Assembly: GCA_016282815.1 (NCBI GenBank)
Contig: JAEELU010000031.1
Location: 1 to 24,318 of the forward strand
DNA length: 24,318 nucleotides
Source of the DNA: Acholeplasmatales bacterium
GTDB taxonomy: Bacteria > Bacillota_I > Bacilli_A > Acholeplasmatales > Anaeroplasmataceae
Direction of reading: 5' to 3'
Part shown: piece by piece, positions 15,786 through 23,676 of the stretch
How the letters are laid out: every line of letters begins with the position of its first letter
How positions within the stretch are numbered: position 1 is the first letter of the stretch
The notes under the pieces: model-generated
The model's database searches: none
Told to the model about the DNA's origin: nothing
What the model saw: only the letters and a program-made list of their open reading frames with translations
Translations under genes and position numbers: made by a program

Positions 15786-16505
15786 ATGGAAATCATAAAA
15801 GTAAATGGAATTTCAAAAAATTATAAGGATATAAAAGCTTTAAAGAATGTATCTTTAACAATTAAAAAGGGTGAGCTATATGGCCTACTTGGAGTTAATG
15901 GTGCTGGTAAAACAACATTAATTAAAATATTAACTGGATTATGTAAGGCTACATCAGGTGATGCGATAGTAGATGGACATCCACTATCTGAAATGCAGGA
16001 AATAAAAAAGATTGTAGATGTATCACCACAGGAAACTGCAGTTGCTGGTAATCTAACAGTTTTAGAAAACCTAAAATTCTTCCAGGAGCTATATGGTACA
16101 GTTGATAAGGAATACTTAGAGGAAATCCTTGATAAGATAGGCTTATCAGAGGTTAGAAGACAAAGAGCTAAAACACTATCTGGTGGCTATCAAAGAAGAT
16201 TATCAATAGCTATAGCATTAATGAGTAAGCCTGAAATATTATTCCTTGATGAGCCTACATTAGGACTAGATGTTATCGCAAGAAGAGAGCTATGGAAAAT
16301 AATAAATGATTTTAAAGGTAAAATTACTATAATACTAACATCACATTATCTAGAAGAAATAGAAGCACTATGTGATAGAATATCAATTTTATCTAAGGGT
16401 AATTTATTAATGGAAGGTACTATTCCTGAGATAAAGGAAAGAACTAATGAGACATCCTTTGAGGAAGCGTTCATTAAGGTTGTAGGAGGTATGGAAAATG
16501 AGTAA
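15786..16505 (+). CDS. ABC-2 type transporter ATPase
   Basis: 239 residues from ATG 15786 (GAGG 9 nt upstream; ATG 15771 would have no leader). Single NBD of the CcmA/drug-export type: Walker A GVNGAGKTT (about 36-44), Q-loop SPQET, signature TLSGGYQRRLSIA, Walker B ILFLDEPTLGLD, switch His in TSHYLEEIEALCD. All catalytic residues are present. It energises the membrane permease encoded next, with which it shares an ATGAGTAA start-stop overlap. It is the first gene of a five-gene operon controlled, by inference, by the LytTR protein encoded downstream. Comparable LytTR-linked ABC pairs often handle peptides or bacteriocin immunity; the substrate here is unknown. Confidence 0.95.
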   Translation: MEIIKVNGISKNYKDIKALKNVSLTIKKGELYGLLGVNGAGKTTLIKILTGLCKATSGDAIVDGHPLSEMQEIKKIVDVSPQETAVAGNLTVLENLKFFQELYGTVDKEYLEEILDKIGLSEVRRQRAKTLSGGYQRRLSIAIALMSKPEILFLDEPTLGLDVIARRELWKIINDFKGKITIILTSHYLEEIEALCDRISILSKGNLLMEGTIPEIKERTNETSFEEAFIKVVGGMENE

Positions 16506-17298
16506 GTCACTAATTTTTGCTAAAAGAAATTTGATAGAAATGGTTAGAGATCCACTACTATATATTTTCTGTGCTGGATTTCCTATTGCATTATGCTTAA
16601 TGTTTCAAATAATTCTAAAGTATGCAGGAGGACATACACCAGTATTTGAGGTTAAATCTTTAATTCCAGGACTTATGATGTTCTCATATTCATTACTAAT
16701 GCTAATGAGCTCATTATTAGTTTCTAAGGATAGAACTACAGCATTCGTAAAAAGATTATTTACATCTCCTATGAAAACAAAGGATTATTTAATTGGTTAT
16801 TTTATTCCATATATCCTAATTGGAATTGTTCAATCAATTATTTGTATTATTCTAGGATATATATTTGGAGCCACATCAGGAACTGGATTCGTAAACTTTG
16901 GTAGAGCATTATTATTAATTCTTGAAATGCTACCAATAATGACGATAAATATTATGATTGGTATGATATTTGGTACAATTTTAAATGATAAAAGTGCTCC
17001 AGCATTTTCATCAATATTCATTTCATCATCAGGAGTATTAGGTGGTGCTTGGATGCCAATTGATACTATGGGTGACTTTGAAAAATTCGCACAGTTCCTA
17101 CCTTTTTATCCACCTGTATATTTAGGTAGAATAATAACTGGTGCTAATCACACATTACCAGATAATATGGGTAATCCAGTAATCTATACACTTGGTGATA
17201 ATGGTTGGATTCATATTTTAGTATTAAGCTTATATTTTGTAGGTGTTTTAGCCTTAACATTAGTATTCTTTAATAAAAAATTAAAAAGTGATAAATAA
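16498..17298 (+). CDS. ABC-2 type transporter permease
   Basis: 266 residues with six predicted membrane helices: about 20-42, 55-80, 100-125, 135-160, 168-190 and 235-258. Fits the ABC2_membrane family: a cytoplasmic N-terminal amphipathic start (AKRNLIEMVRDPLLY), the conserved G-AWMPID loop between helices 5 and 6 (GGAWMPIDTMGDFEKFAQFL), and a basic C-terminus. Works as a dimer with the ATPase encoded by the overlapping gene upstream. It lies 30 bp before the LytTR gene. Confidence 0.93.
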   Translation: MSKSLIFAKRNLIEMVRDPLLYIFCAGFPIALCLMFQIILKYAGGHTPVFEVKSLIPGLMMFSYSLLMLMSSLLVSKDRTTAFVKRLFTSPMKTKDYLIGYFIPYILIGIVQSIICIILGYIFGATSGTGFVNFGRALLLILEMLPIMTINIMIGMIFGTILNDKSAPAFSSIFISSSGVLGGAWMPIDTMGDFEKFAQFLPFYPPVYLGRIITGANHTLPDNMGNPVIYTLGDNGWIHILVLSLYFVGVLALTLVFFNKKLKSDK

Positions 17299-17301
17299 TA
17301 T

Positions 17302-17309
17302 GGTATAAT
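17302..17309 (+). promoter_or_regulatory. Possible internal promoter before the LytTR gene
   Basis: Extended -10 TGG-TATAAT (17301-17309) with an A/T-rich, non-consensus -35. It would give a leader of about 13 nt. It could supply a basal level of regulator independent of the main promoter. Confidence 0.35.
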
Positions 17310-17328
17310 ATTTCATAGGTGATTTACT

Positions 17329-17763
17329 ATGAAATGTTATACATATATTGAAAAAGATCATGATGAAATGGTCATTATTTACGCTAAGGAAAGAACTGAG
17401 CTAGTAAGCGAAATTGAAAATCTAGTACTATCAAATAATATTTCCTTAACAGGTGTATATAATGATGAAATTATTAAATTAAACCCATTAGAAATATGCT
17501 GCTTCATATCAGAAAATAATAAGGTCTTTGCCATAATTGATAATAAAAAATATCAGATAAAGCAAAGACTTTATCAGCTTGAGGAGCTTGATTTTAATAC
17601 TTATTATGTTAAAATCAACCAATCTTGCTATGCAAATATTAAAAAAATAAAGAAATTTGAATCTACAATTGGTGGATCATTAAAGGTAATATTCCAAAAT
17701 AATTACGTAGATTTTATCGCAAGAAGAGAATTAAAAAATGTAAAAGAAAGGATGGGTCTATAA
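17329..17763 (+). CDS. LytTR-domain DNA-binding regulator
   Basis: 144 residues with AGGTG before the ATG. There is no response-regulator receiver domain; residues 1-45 are a short N-terminal segment. The LytTR domain spans about 48-142: ICCFISENNKVFAIIDNKKY, then YQLEELDFNTYYVKINQS (the conserved F-Y-x-v-r-i-x-x-S strand), YANIKKIKKFE, and the end VDFIARRELKNVKERM. This is the stand-alone LytTR architecture that is nearly always paired with a DUF3021 membrane protein, here the next gene after 1 nt. In characterised pairs the membrane partner inhibits the regulator. Likely target: the promoter of its own operon. Confidence 0.93.
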   Translation: MKCYTYIEKDHDEMVIIYAKERTELVSEIENLVLSNNISLTGVYNDEIIKLNPLEICCFISENNKVFAIIDNKKYQIKQRLYQLEELDFNTYYVKINQSCYANIKKIKKFESTIGGSLKVIFQNNYVDFIARRELKNVKERMGL

Positions 17764-17764
17764 T

Positions 17765-18208
17765 ATGAATAAATATGTAAGAAGCTTTCTGCATAGGGGC
17801 CTAATCTTTTCTGGATTAGGTCCTGTAGTTGCAGGAATAGTATATTTAATATTAGAATTATCTCATGTAGAAATAAAAATAAATGGCTTTGATTTATTCT
17901 TAGCTATTATCACAACCTATATTATTGCCTTTGTACAAGCTGGATCTAGTGTTTTTAAGGAGATTGAAACCTGGGGTATGGCAAAGCAGGTATTATTTCA
18001 AATGACATCTATTTATGTAGTATATTTTGTTGGTTATTTAATCAATCACTGGATACCATTTAACTGGATTGTCATAGTTATTTTTACTAGTATATTTGTT
18101 GCTACATTTTTATCTATTTGGTTTACAGCCTATTTCATATCAAAAAAAGTATCAAGGAAATTAAATGAAAGATTGTTAATTGAAAATGGAGGAAATGAAA
18201 ATGAATGA
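17765..18208 (+). CDS. DUF3021 family membrane protein
   Basis: 147 residues, four predicted helices (about 12-32, 42-62, 78-96, 103-128) and a lysine-rich cytoplasmic end. It has the family pattern: N-terminal VRSFLHRGLIFSGLGPVV, central TTYIIAFVQAGSSVFKEIE, and third-helix YVVYFVGYLINHWIP. DUF3021 proteins sit beside stand-alone LytTR regulators and in studied streptococcal pairs act as membrane antagonists. The start is 1 nt after the LytTR stop. It ends in the only TGA stop of the window, inside ATGAATGA, overlapping the sirtuin start. Confidence 0.9.
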   Translation: MNKYVRSFLHRGLIFSGLGPVVAGIVYLILELSHVEIKINGFDLFLAIITTYIIAFVQAGSSVFKEIETWGMAKQVLFQMTSIYVVYFVGYLINHWIPFNWIVIVIFTSIFVATFLSIWFTAYFISKKVSRKLNERLLIENGGNENE

Positions 18209-18926
18209 TATTGAGGAATTAAAAAAGGCAATTGATGAAAGTAATAATATCGTAATATTTTCAGGTGCTGGATTATCTACTAATTCAGGAATACCAGATT
18301 TTAGATCCGCAAGTGGTATTTATAACCAAAAGCTAAAATCAAGATTTACTCCTGAGGAAATAATATCTCATAGCTTTTTCTTTGAGCACACTGAGGATTT
18401 CTTTGAGTTTTATTTTGACAAAATGGTATATAAGGATGCTAAGCCTAATAGTGCACATATATTCTTTGCAGAACTTGAAAAGAAGAAAAATGTAACTGTA
18501 GTAACTCAAAATATTGATGGACTACATCAGCTTGCTGGTAGTAAAAATGTAGTGGAGCTACATGGCTCAATAATGAGAAATTATTGTCAAAAATGTAATA
18601 AGTTTTATACTCTAAATGATTTAAATACAAAAGGTATTCCGAGATGTAGCTGTGGTGGAATAATTAAGCCTGATGTTGTATTATATGAGGAATCATTAAA
18701 TGAAAATGATATCAATAGAGCACTTGCTGCGATAAGTAATGCAGATTTATTAATCGTTGTAGGAACATCACTTGTTGTATATCCTGCAGCTGGCTTTATC
18801 AGATATTTTAGAGGTAAAAACTTAGTATTATTAAATAAATCTGAAACATCATATGATGGTATAGCAAATATAGTTATCCATGATGATGTATGTAAGGTAG
18901 TAGAAGAATTAGAGAAGCTAGATTAG
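18201..18926 (+). CDS. Sir2-family NAD-dependent protein deacylase
   Basis: 241 residues from ATG 18201; GGAGG (18188-18192) is 8 nt upstream, whereas the ATG at 18195 is only 2 nt away. Cytoplasmic sirtuin: NAD motif FSGAGLSTNSGIPDFRSASG (20-39), TQNIDGLHQLAG with catalytic His121 in ELHGS, zinc site Cys129-x2-Cys132 and Cys149-x-Cys151, and VGTSLVVYPAA near residue 176. It is complete and of normal bacterial length. It reads as a single-domain CobB-like enzyme with no macrodomain or membrane fusion. Its start overlaps DUF3021 by 8 bp, so it is translationally coupled to the regulatory pair. No acetyltransferase or other obvious substrate is encoded nearby. Confidence 0.96.
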   Translation: MNDIEELKKAIDESNNIVIFSGAGLSTNSGIPDFRSASGIYNQKLKSRFTPEEIISHSFFFEHTEDFFEFYFDKMVYKDAKPNSAHIFFAELEKKKNVTVVTQNIDGLHQLAGSKNVVELHGSIMRNYCQKCNKFYTLNDLNTKGIPRCSCGGIIKPDVVLYEESLNENDINRALAAISNADLLIVVGTSLVVYPAAGFIRYFRGKNLVLLNKSETSYDGIANIVIHDDVCKVVEELEKLD

Positions 18927-18938
18927 TCTAGCTTTTTA
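18915..18938 (+). terminator. Intrinsic terminator of the ABC-LytTR-sirtuin operon
   Basis: AAGCTAGA/TCTAGCTT (18915-18922 with 18927-18934), loop TTAG, then T-tail. The loop contains the TAG stop of the sirtuin. Confidence 0.8.
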
Positions 18939-18976
18939 AATTTGTATAAATTAATAATTCTATTGTATAAAAACTA

Positions 18977-18985
18977 TGCTATAAT
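18977..18985 (+). promoter_or_regulatory. Extended -10 promoter of the Thr-rich lipoprotein
   Basis: TGC-TATAAT (18977-18985) without a good -35 at 16-18 bp. Leader about 26 nt with RBS GAGGTGG. Confidence 0.55.
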
Positions 18986-19017
18986 AATTTTATAGTTTGA
19001 ATTCGAGGTGGTTACAT

Positions 19018-20145
19018 ATGAAAATTGGAAAGAAATTAACCTTTTTAGGATTAGCTGTATTAGGTACAGTTTCTTTAGCTTCATGTGATTTAGCTAAATA
19101 TATTAGTGATTTTGCAAATGGTGTTACAGGTGAAAGAAGTCTTGAATATACTCAGGTTATTCCATCTAGTAACCAACCATCAGCTACAGTACCATCTCAA
19201 ATAACTTCAACTACCACAAATAAATATAATCCAACAACTACGACTACAACGAATAAATATAATCCAACTACAACGACAACAACATCCAGATATAGTACAA
19301 CAACTTCGACTAAAAAAGATTATACTATAAGATATAGTTCATATGTTGATGGAATGCTTGACAATTCTTTAATGAGTTATAATGATTATACTGTTGGTGG
19401 ATATGCTAAATATCCTGGTTACTATAGCTATCCAAATTTAGTATTTGAGGGATATTTTGAAGATAGATATTCTCATATTCCATTTGATTATACAAAACCA
19501 GTATATGAGGATAAAATTGTGTATGCTTTATTCCACTCAATACAAAGTACATATTATTATAAATATGAGACTGACTCTACAAATCTTTTTTCATTTGATA
19601 AAAATGCTGGAATGGGAATTCAAATTGGAACAGGCTTTGATAGCAATACTCCAGTTATCAAGGTTTCAAGTGACAATAATTTATACGTTGATTCGAGAGG
19701 CTTATATCTATATTCCTCAAATGCCACTATAGATTTAGGTAGCATAAATAGAACAAAAAAAGGTATATTTGATATAACATTTGATGTTGTTTTTGACGCT
19801 ATGGCTGGTGAAACATTCTTCTCAATTGTTGGTGATAGTAGTAAAGTAACAGGTAAAGATGTTTTTGGACTATATACATCAGGTGGAATGTTAAATTATA
19901 AGTTGGATGGTGGAAGTAATATTTCAACTAATTATTCGATGTATACTAATATTACATATTCATTCCATATTCAGGTTGATATGAGTAAAGGATATTTATA
20001 TGTCGACAATGGATGGGGAGAAAATCTTATAGGATGCTTTGTTGAAATTAATAGTATCTATGGCCTAAAATTTACAAGTAAAGCTACCGGTGCTACCCCA
20101 AAATCTATCAATAATATAGCAGTGAATTATTATAATTACTATTAA
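19018..20145 (+). CDS. Surface lipoprotein with Thr-rich stalk
   Basis: 375 residues from ATG 19018 (GAGGTGG at 19004-19010); a start at 18997 would precede the RBS. Layout: SPII signal with lipobox LASC; Thr/Asn/Tyr low-complexity stalk (about residues 60-100) with two TNKYNPTTTTT units; one InlB B-repeat/Flg_new-like module (about 103-175: strands, FEGYFEDR, IPFDYTKPVYEDKIVYALF); then a beta-sandwich of about 200 residues resembling LamG/concanavalin-type lectin folds (MGIQIGTGF, GIFDITFDVVFDA, GYLYVDNGWG). Likely displayed outside the membrane, perhaps binding a carbohydrate or host ligand (inference). Monocistronic with its own promoter and terminator. Confidence 0.85.
   Translation: MKIGKKLTFLGLAVLGTVSLASCDLAKYISDFANGVTGERSLEYTQVIPSSNQPSATVPSQITSTTTNKYNPTTTTTTNKYNPTTTTTTSRYSTTTSTKKDYTIRYSSYVDGMLDNSLMSYNDYTVGGYAKYPGYYSYPNLVFEGYFEDRYSHIPFDYTKPVYEDKIVYALFHSIQSTYYYKYETDSTNLFSFDKNAGMGIQIGTGFDSNTPVIKVSSDNNLYVDSRGLYLYSSNATIDLGSINRTKKGIFDITFDVVFDAMAGETFFSIVGDSSKVTGKDVFGLYTSGGMLNYKLDGGSNISTNYSMYTNITYSFHIQVDMSKGYLYVDNGWGENLIGCFVEINSIYGLKFTSKATGATPKSINNIAVNYYNYY
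19207..19283 (+). repeat. Thr-codon-rich tandem repeat in the stalk
   Basis: Two copies of a unit coding TNKYNPTTTTT plus a shorter third ACN-rich stretch. Such repeats are prone to copy-number change, giving stalk length variation. Confidence 0.65.
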
Positions 20146-20148
20146 TAC

Positions 20149-20175
20149 AAAGAGGCTATCAAAGCCTCTTTTTTA
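20149..20175 (+). terminator. Intrinsic terminator of the Thr-rich lipoprotein
   Basis: AAAGAGGCT/AGCCTCTTT (20149-20157 with 20163-20171), loop ATCAA, T-tail to 20175. Confidence 0.9.
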
Positions 20176-20221
20176 CTATCAAAATGATATGCATTATATC
20201 TCAATAAATACCATATTCTAA

Positions 20222-20250
20222 TTGCCATAATATAAATATTATGGTAAAAT
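20222..20250 (+). promoter_or_regulatory. Promoter of the GH3/AAA operon, with palindrome in the spacer
   Basis: TTGCCA (20222-20227), 17-bp spacer, extended -10 TGG-TAAAAT (20242-20250). The perfect palindrome CCATAATAT/ATATTATGG (20225-20233 with 20236-20244) fills the gap between -35 and -10, a classic repressor operator position. Start about 20257, with a leader of about 136 nt. Confidence 0.6.
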
Positions 20251-20263
20251 ATTTTTAATAATA

Positions 20264-20340
20264 CTAAAATTTTAGGAGAAAAATCGATTATTAAATTTAT
20301 ATAAATACAGAAAATTCTTTTTTTTACACTAAAATTTTAG
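20264..20340. repeat. Twin 12-bp palindromes in the leader of the GH3/AAA operon
   Basis: CTAAAATTTTAG at 20264-20275 and 20329-20340, 65 bp apart, each preceded by A. They lie in the predicted 5' leader (about +8 and +73). They could be operator sites for a dimeric repressor or a chance AT-rich match. Confidence 0.5.
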
Positions 20341-20392
20341 ATTTATATCATAAATGATATAACCCAAATTCACATTGTGAGGTGCTTAGTTT

Positions 20393-23300
20393 ATGCTTAA
20401 ATACCAAAATTTATTAAATCAATTAAGCCTAGAAGAAAAGGTTAAATTGATTACTTCAAATGAAAGGATTAAAAACCAGCAAATTGAGAATTATGAATTC
20501 CCAACCATTGGCTTTATTGATAGCCTAAGGGATATTATTGATTCTCATATTACTCCAAGCTTCAATTCATTAGGTAGTGTTTATGACACTAAGCTAATAG
20601 AAGAATATGGCTATGAGATTGGTAAATACTTAAGAAGTATAAAATTCGATAAGATAGTTAATATTCCTATTAACCCAATATCTGATAATAACACTGAGGC
20701 GTTTTCTTCGTCACGCCTTGTTTCAGCACGATTAGGATCTCATCTTGCTCGTGGTATTGAAAATGGTGGTCATTTAGCAGCATATTCTAAATTACCTGGG
20801 CTAAAGGGTATTAATTTAGATAGCTACTTTAACGATGATCTATATTCATTCAAGGTAGCTTTTTCTGATTACAAGCCTTTCTCATGCTTAATTTCTTCAT
20901 CAGATGCCTTAGATACTGTATCAGGTGATTATGGCTACAATGGATTAAAGGTTGTACTTGCTAAAAATGATGATGATTTTAAGAATTCAATTAACCATAA
21001 AGCAACACTAAGCATAAATGAAAATAATAACAATGTTGAATTAATTTTAGAAGCAGTAGAAAACTATGAAAAGCTAAAAAGACAGCTTGCTAAGGATGAA
21101 ATCACAAATGATGTATTAACGTCTGCAGTAAATAGTGGTGAAGCTATCAATCCATATTCAATCGATGAGATGCTTGATGAATTACTTGATAAGCTTGCAA
21201 AATTTGAAACAATTAAAAATGAAAATGTTGAATTTAATTTAGATAAGCTAAATGAGATTGAATATAGAATTGCTCAAGGTAGTGTAGTTTTACTAAAGAA
21301 TGATAACAATATCCTACCATTCAAAAGAGAAAATACAGTTTCATTCATTGGTGATCAATTATTCCATCCAAAATTCAATACAGATAGGGATGTTGAAACA
21401 AATATACTTAATATAATCGATAGCTATCATCTTGAAACAAGAGGTATAGGTCATGGTTATATTAAGGGTCATCCATTTTCTGAGGATGTATTTGAAAAGG
21501 CAGTAAATCTAATTGAGGGTACTGAATATTCATTTATTTTCCTTGATACAGAGAATAATGAAATACCTGAGGAGGAATTAGAATTCTTAAATAGAATTGC
21601 TCCATACAAGGAAAAGACAAAAATTATTCCTGTTTTATATACAAATTCATTTGTTGATATAACACCACTTTTAATATTTGATGCGGTTGTATTAAATATG
21701 GGTGATTCACAGTCTATGATTCATGCAACATTTGATGTAATAACAGGTAAATATAATCCAACTGGTAGATTACCATTTGCGATTAAGAGTGATCCATTCG
21801 ATAAATTCTTTAAATCAAATAACAATCTAATTTATCCACTTGGCTATGGTCTAAACTATTCTAAATTTAATTACACATCAATCACAATTGATAATGGTGG
21901 AATAATACTTGCTGTAACAAATAATTCTAATCTTCCTGGTACTGATAAGCTATTCTTTACATCAGAATATTTATCAGGTGAAAAGGAAAATAACATAATA
22001 AGAGATTTCATTACACTTGATTTAGAGCCACATGAATCTAAAATTGTAGAATTCAAATTTAATTTTAATTCATTCAGTGTTTATTTACCTGACAAGGATG
22101 AAACAGTTATTAGAGAAGGAGAATATAAGGTACAGCTTCTTACTGATTTCAATAATGTATTAAGTGAAAAGGTATTATCACTTAAAGCATTATCAAGTAA
22201 AGAGGTAACTGCAGTAGAGCTTGATAGAGCATACGATAATTTGGATGATTCATTAAAGGATTTCGTATCAGATGTAAAGCCTAAGAGAATGGTACCTTTA
22301 AAATACAAGGTTTTAGGTCTTTTATTAATTACAGCATATTTAATCGCAATGCTATTAGTTTGGTTTTTCTTCAATGATAACCAATACGCTATAATTGCAA
22401 TACTTGCAGTAATTGGTGTGATTGTAATATTTGACATAATTGTTTTAATCGTTATCTCTAAACGCTCTAAGCAAATAGATGATCCAAAGGTTGATGACCT
22501 AAAGGATGTTATTAATAGTATGAAAACATTCGATACTATTTCACATCAAACCTATAAGGAGCCAATTCCTGATATCGAGGAGGAAGAGCCTGAAGAGGAG
22601 ATTGTTGAAGAAGAAATAGTTGAGGAAGCTGAGCCTGAAAAAGAGGTTATCAAGTATGTATATGATGAATTTGGTGAGGTAATTGAGGATAATCTAGAAT
22701 ATACTGATGATTCATCATTTGAGGATATAATTAATGACTTTGTTCAATTTGCATTAAATAATAATCTAATCATTGAAATACAAGAGGCTAGAGAGCTATT
22801 CGCTTCATTGATGTCATCTAATCTCATTTTAGTAAATAATAAGACAGATGAACTAAATGTTAGATTATTAGATGTATTAAATAAATATCTTGGTAATACA
22901 AATGATATTTTCGTTGATGTAAATGAGGTTATTAATCCAACTGAGATTTATTGGAATCTAAATGAAAATGGTGAATTTGTAGTTAGTGATTTCACAAATA
23001 ATCTAATTCGTGCAAGCCATTTACCAAAGAGATTAAATATATTTGTATTTAGAAATTGTAAGCTTTCACAACTTAAGACAAGCCTACATGCATTCTTGGA
23101 ATTTGCTAAGGCGCCAAAAATCACTAAAACAATTGATATCGGTGATGGACATACAATAACAATTCCTGAGAATACAAGATTTATAGCATTAGTAGAAGAT
23201 CCTAATTTCTTAGAGGGTATCGATAAGGAGATTAGTGATTTAACAACTTACATTGAGCTATTAACAAGAGTTAATGAAATAACTAGTGAAAAGGTTAATG

Positions 23301-23662
23301 TTAAATATAACAGCTATCGTTATTTAGAGTTCCTACTTAGAAATACTAAAGAGGTAAGCTACCTAAATGAGGAATTATGGAAGAAGATAGATGACTTCAC
23401 AGAGGATCAAATGTTTACTGATTTCTATATCGACAGTAGAACATTAAATGTATGTGAAAAAATAATTGCAGTAATGCTTTCGACTACTAATGATCCAAAT
23501 GATGCACTTAATGCAATATTTAAGCTTAGAATAATACCTATGCTTAAGAGAACTATTGCATATAAGGAAAATCATGGAGATAGAAATATTATTGAATTAA
23601 TCGAAAAGATATTTGAGGATAGATTAGATAATTCAACTAAGTATTTAAAAAAGCCTGAATAG
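20393..23662 (+). CDS. GH3-like pseudoenzyme fused to membrane hairpin and degenerate McrB-like AAA+ domain
   Basis: 1,089 residues, RBS GTGAGG, no signal peptide. Residues 1-610 read as a family-3 glycoside hydrolase: LSLEEKVKL (12-20), YGYNGLKVV (180-188), GSVVLLKNDNNILPF (296-310), GKYNPTGRLPF (452-462), YPLGYGLNYSKFNY (near 482), then an FnIII-like module. After the YGYNGLKVV strand, where GH3 has the SDW nucleophile, it reads LAKND. Two helices at 640-660 and 665-688, joined by only NDNQ, put both flanks on one side; basic residues at 629-639 and 690-693 suggest the cytoplasm. An acidic linker (729-751) follows. Residues 776-1075 match the McrB-type AAA+ outline without its catalytic motifs: RELFASLMSSNLILV then NNKTDELNVR in place of the P-loop; IFVFRNC (883-889) for LDEMN; IPENTRFIALVED (924-936) for IPxNLxFIGTVN; FYIDSRTLNV (1011-1020) for sensor 2. 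It lies 14 bp before an intact AAA+ gene. Confidence 0.85.
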   Translation: MLKYQNLLNQLSLEEKVKLITSNERIKNQQIENYEFPTIGFIDSLRDIIDSHITPSFNSLGSVYDTKLIEEYGYEIGKYLRSIKFDKIVNIPINPISDNNTEAFSSSRLVSARLGSHLARGIENGGHLAAYSKLPGLKGINLDSYFNDDLYSFKVAFSDYKPFSCLISSSDALDTVSGDYGYNGLKVVLAKNDDDFKNSINHKATLSINENNNNVELILEAVENYEKLKRQLAKDEITNDVLTSAVNSGEAINPYSIDEMLDELLDKLAKFETIKNENVEFNLDKLNEIEYRIAQGSVVLLKNDNNILPFKRENTVSFIGDQLFHPKFNTDRDVETNILNIIDSYHLETRGIGHGYIKGHPFSEDVFEKAVNLIEGTEYSFIFLDTENNEIPEEELEFLNRIAPYKEKTKIIPVLYTNSFVDITPLLIFDAVVLNMGDSQSMIHATFDVITGKYNPTGRLPFAIKSDPFDKFFKSNNNLIYPLGYGLNYSKFNYTSITIDNGGIILAVTNNSNLPGTDKLFFTSEYLSGEKENNIIRDFITLDLEPHESKIVEFKFNFNSFSVYLPDKDETVIREGEYKVQLLTDFNNVLSEKVLSLKALSSKEVTAVELDRAYDNLDDSLKDFVSDVKPKRMVPLKYKVLGLLLITAYLIAMLLVWFFFNDNQYAIIAILAVIGVIVIFDIIVLIVISKRSKQIDDPKVDDLKDVINSMKTFDTISHQTYKEPIPDIEEEEPEEEIVEEEIVEEAEPEKEVIKYVYDEFGEVIEDNLEYTDDSSFEDIINDFVQFALNNNLIIEIQEARELFASLMSSNLILVNNKTDELNVRLLDVLNKYLGNTNDIFVDVNEVINPTEIYWNLNENGEFVVSDFTNNLIRASHLPKRLNIFVFRNCKLSQLKTSLHAFLEFAKAPKITKTIDIGDGHTITIPENTRFIALVEDPNFLEGIDKEISDLTTYIELLTRVNEITSEKVNVKYNSYRYLEFLLRNTKEVSYLNEELWKKIDDFTEDQMFTDFYIDSRTLNVCEKIIAVMLSTTNDPNDALNAIFKLRIIPMLKRTIAYKENHGDRNIIELIEKIFEDRLDNSTKYLKKPE

Positions 23663-23676
23663 AAAGGAGTCTTATA

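Noticed and set aside
18195..18208. TGA read as Trp (Mycoplasma-type code)
   Set aside because: Trp is TGG throughout the window, and the single in-frame TGA sits at a natural start-stop overlap with the sirtuin; read-through would add an implausible Trp-rich tail.
19445..19732. Second forward frame inside the Thr-rich lipoprotein
   Set aside because: Overlaps a convincing lipoprotein in another frame, has no RBS and no domain.
22081..22437. Minus-strand 118-codon frame inside the GH3 fusion gene
   Set aside because: Low-complexity mirror of the membrane-helix coding region; no RBS or recognisable domain.
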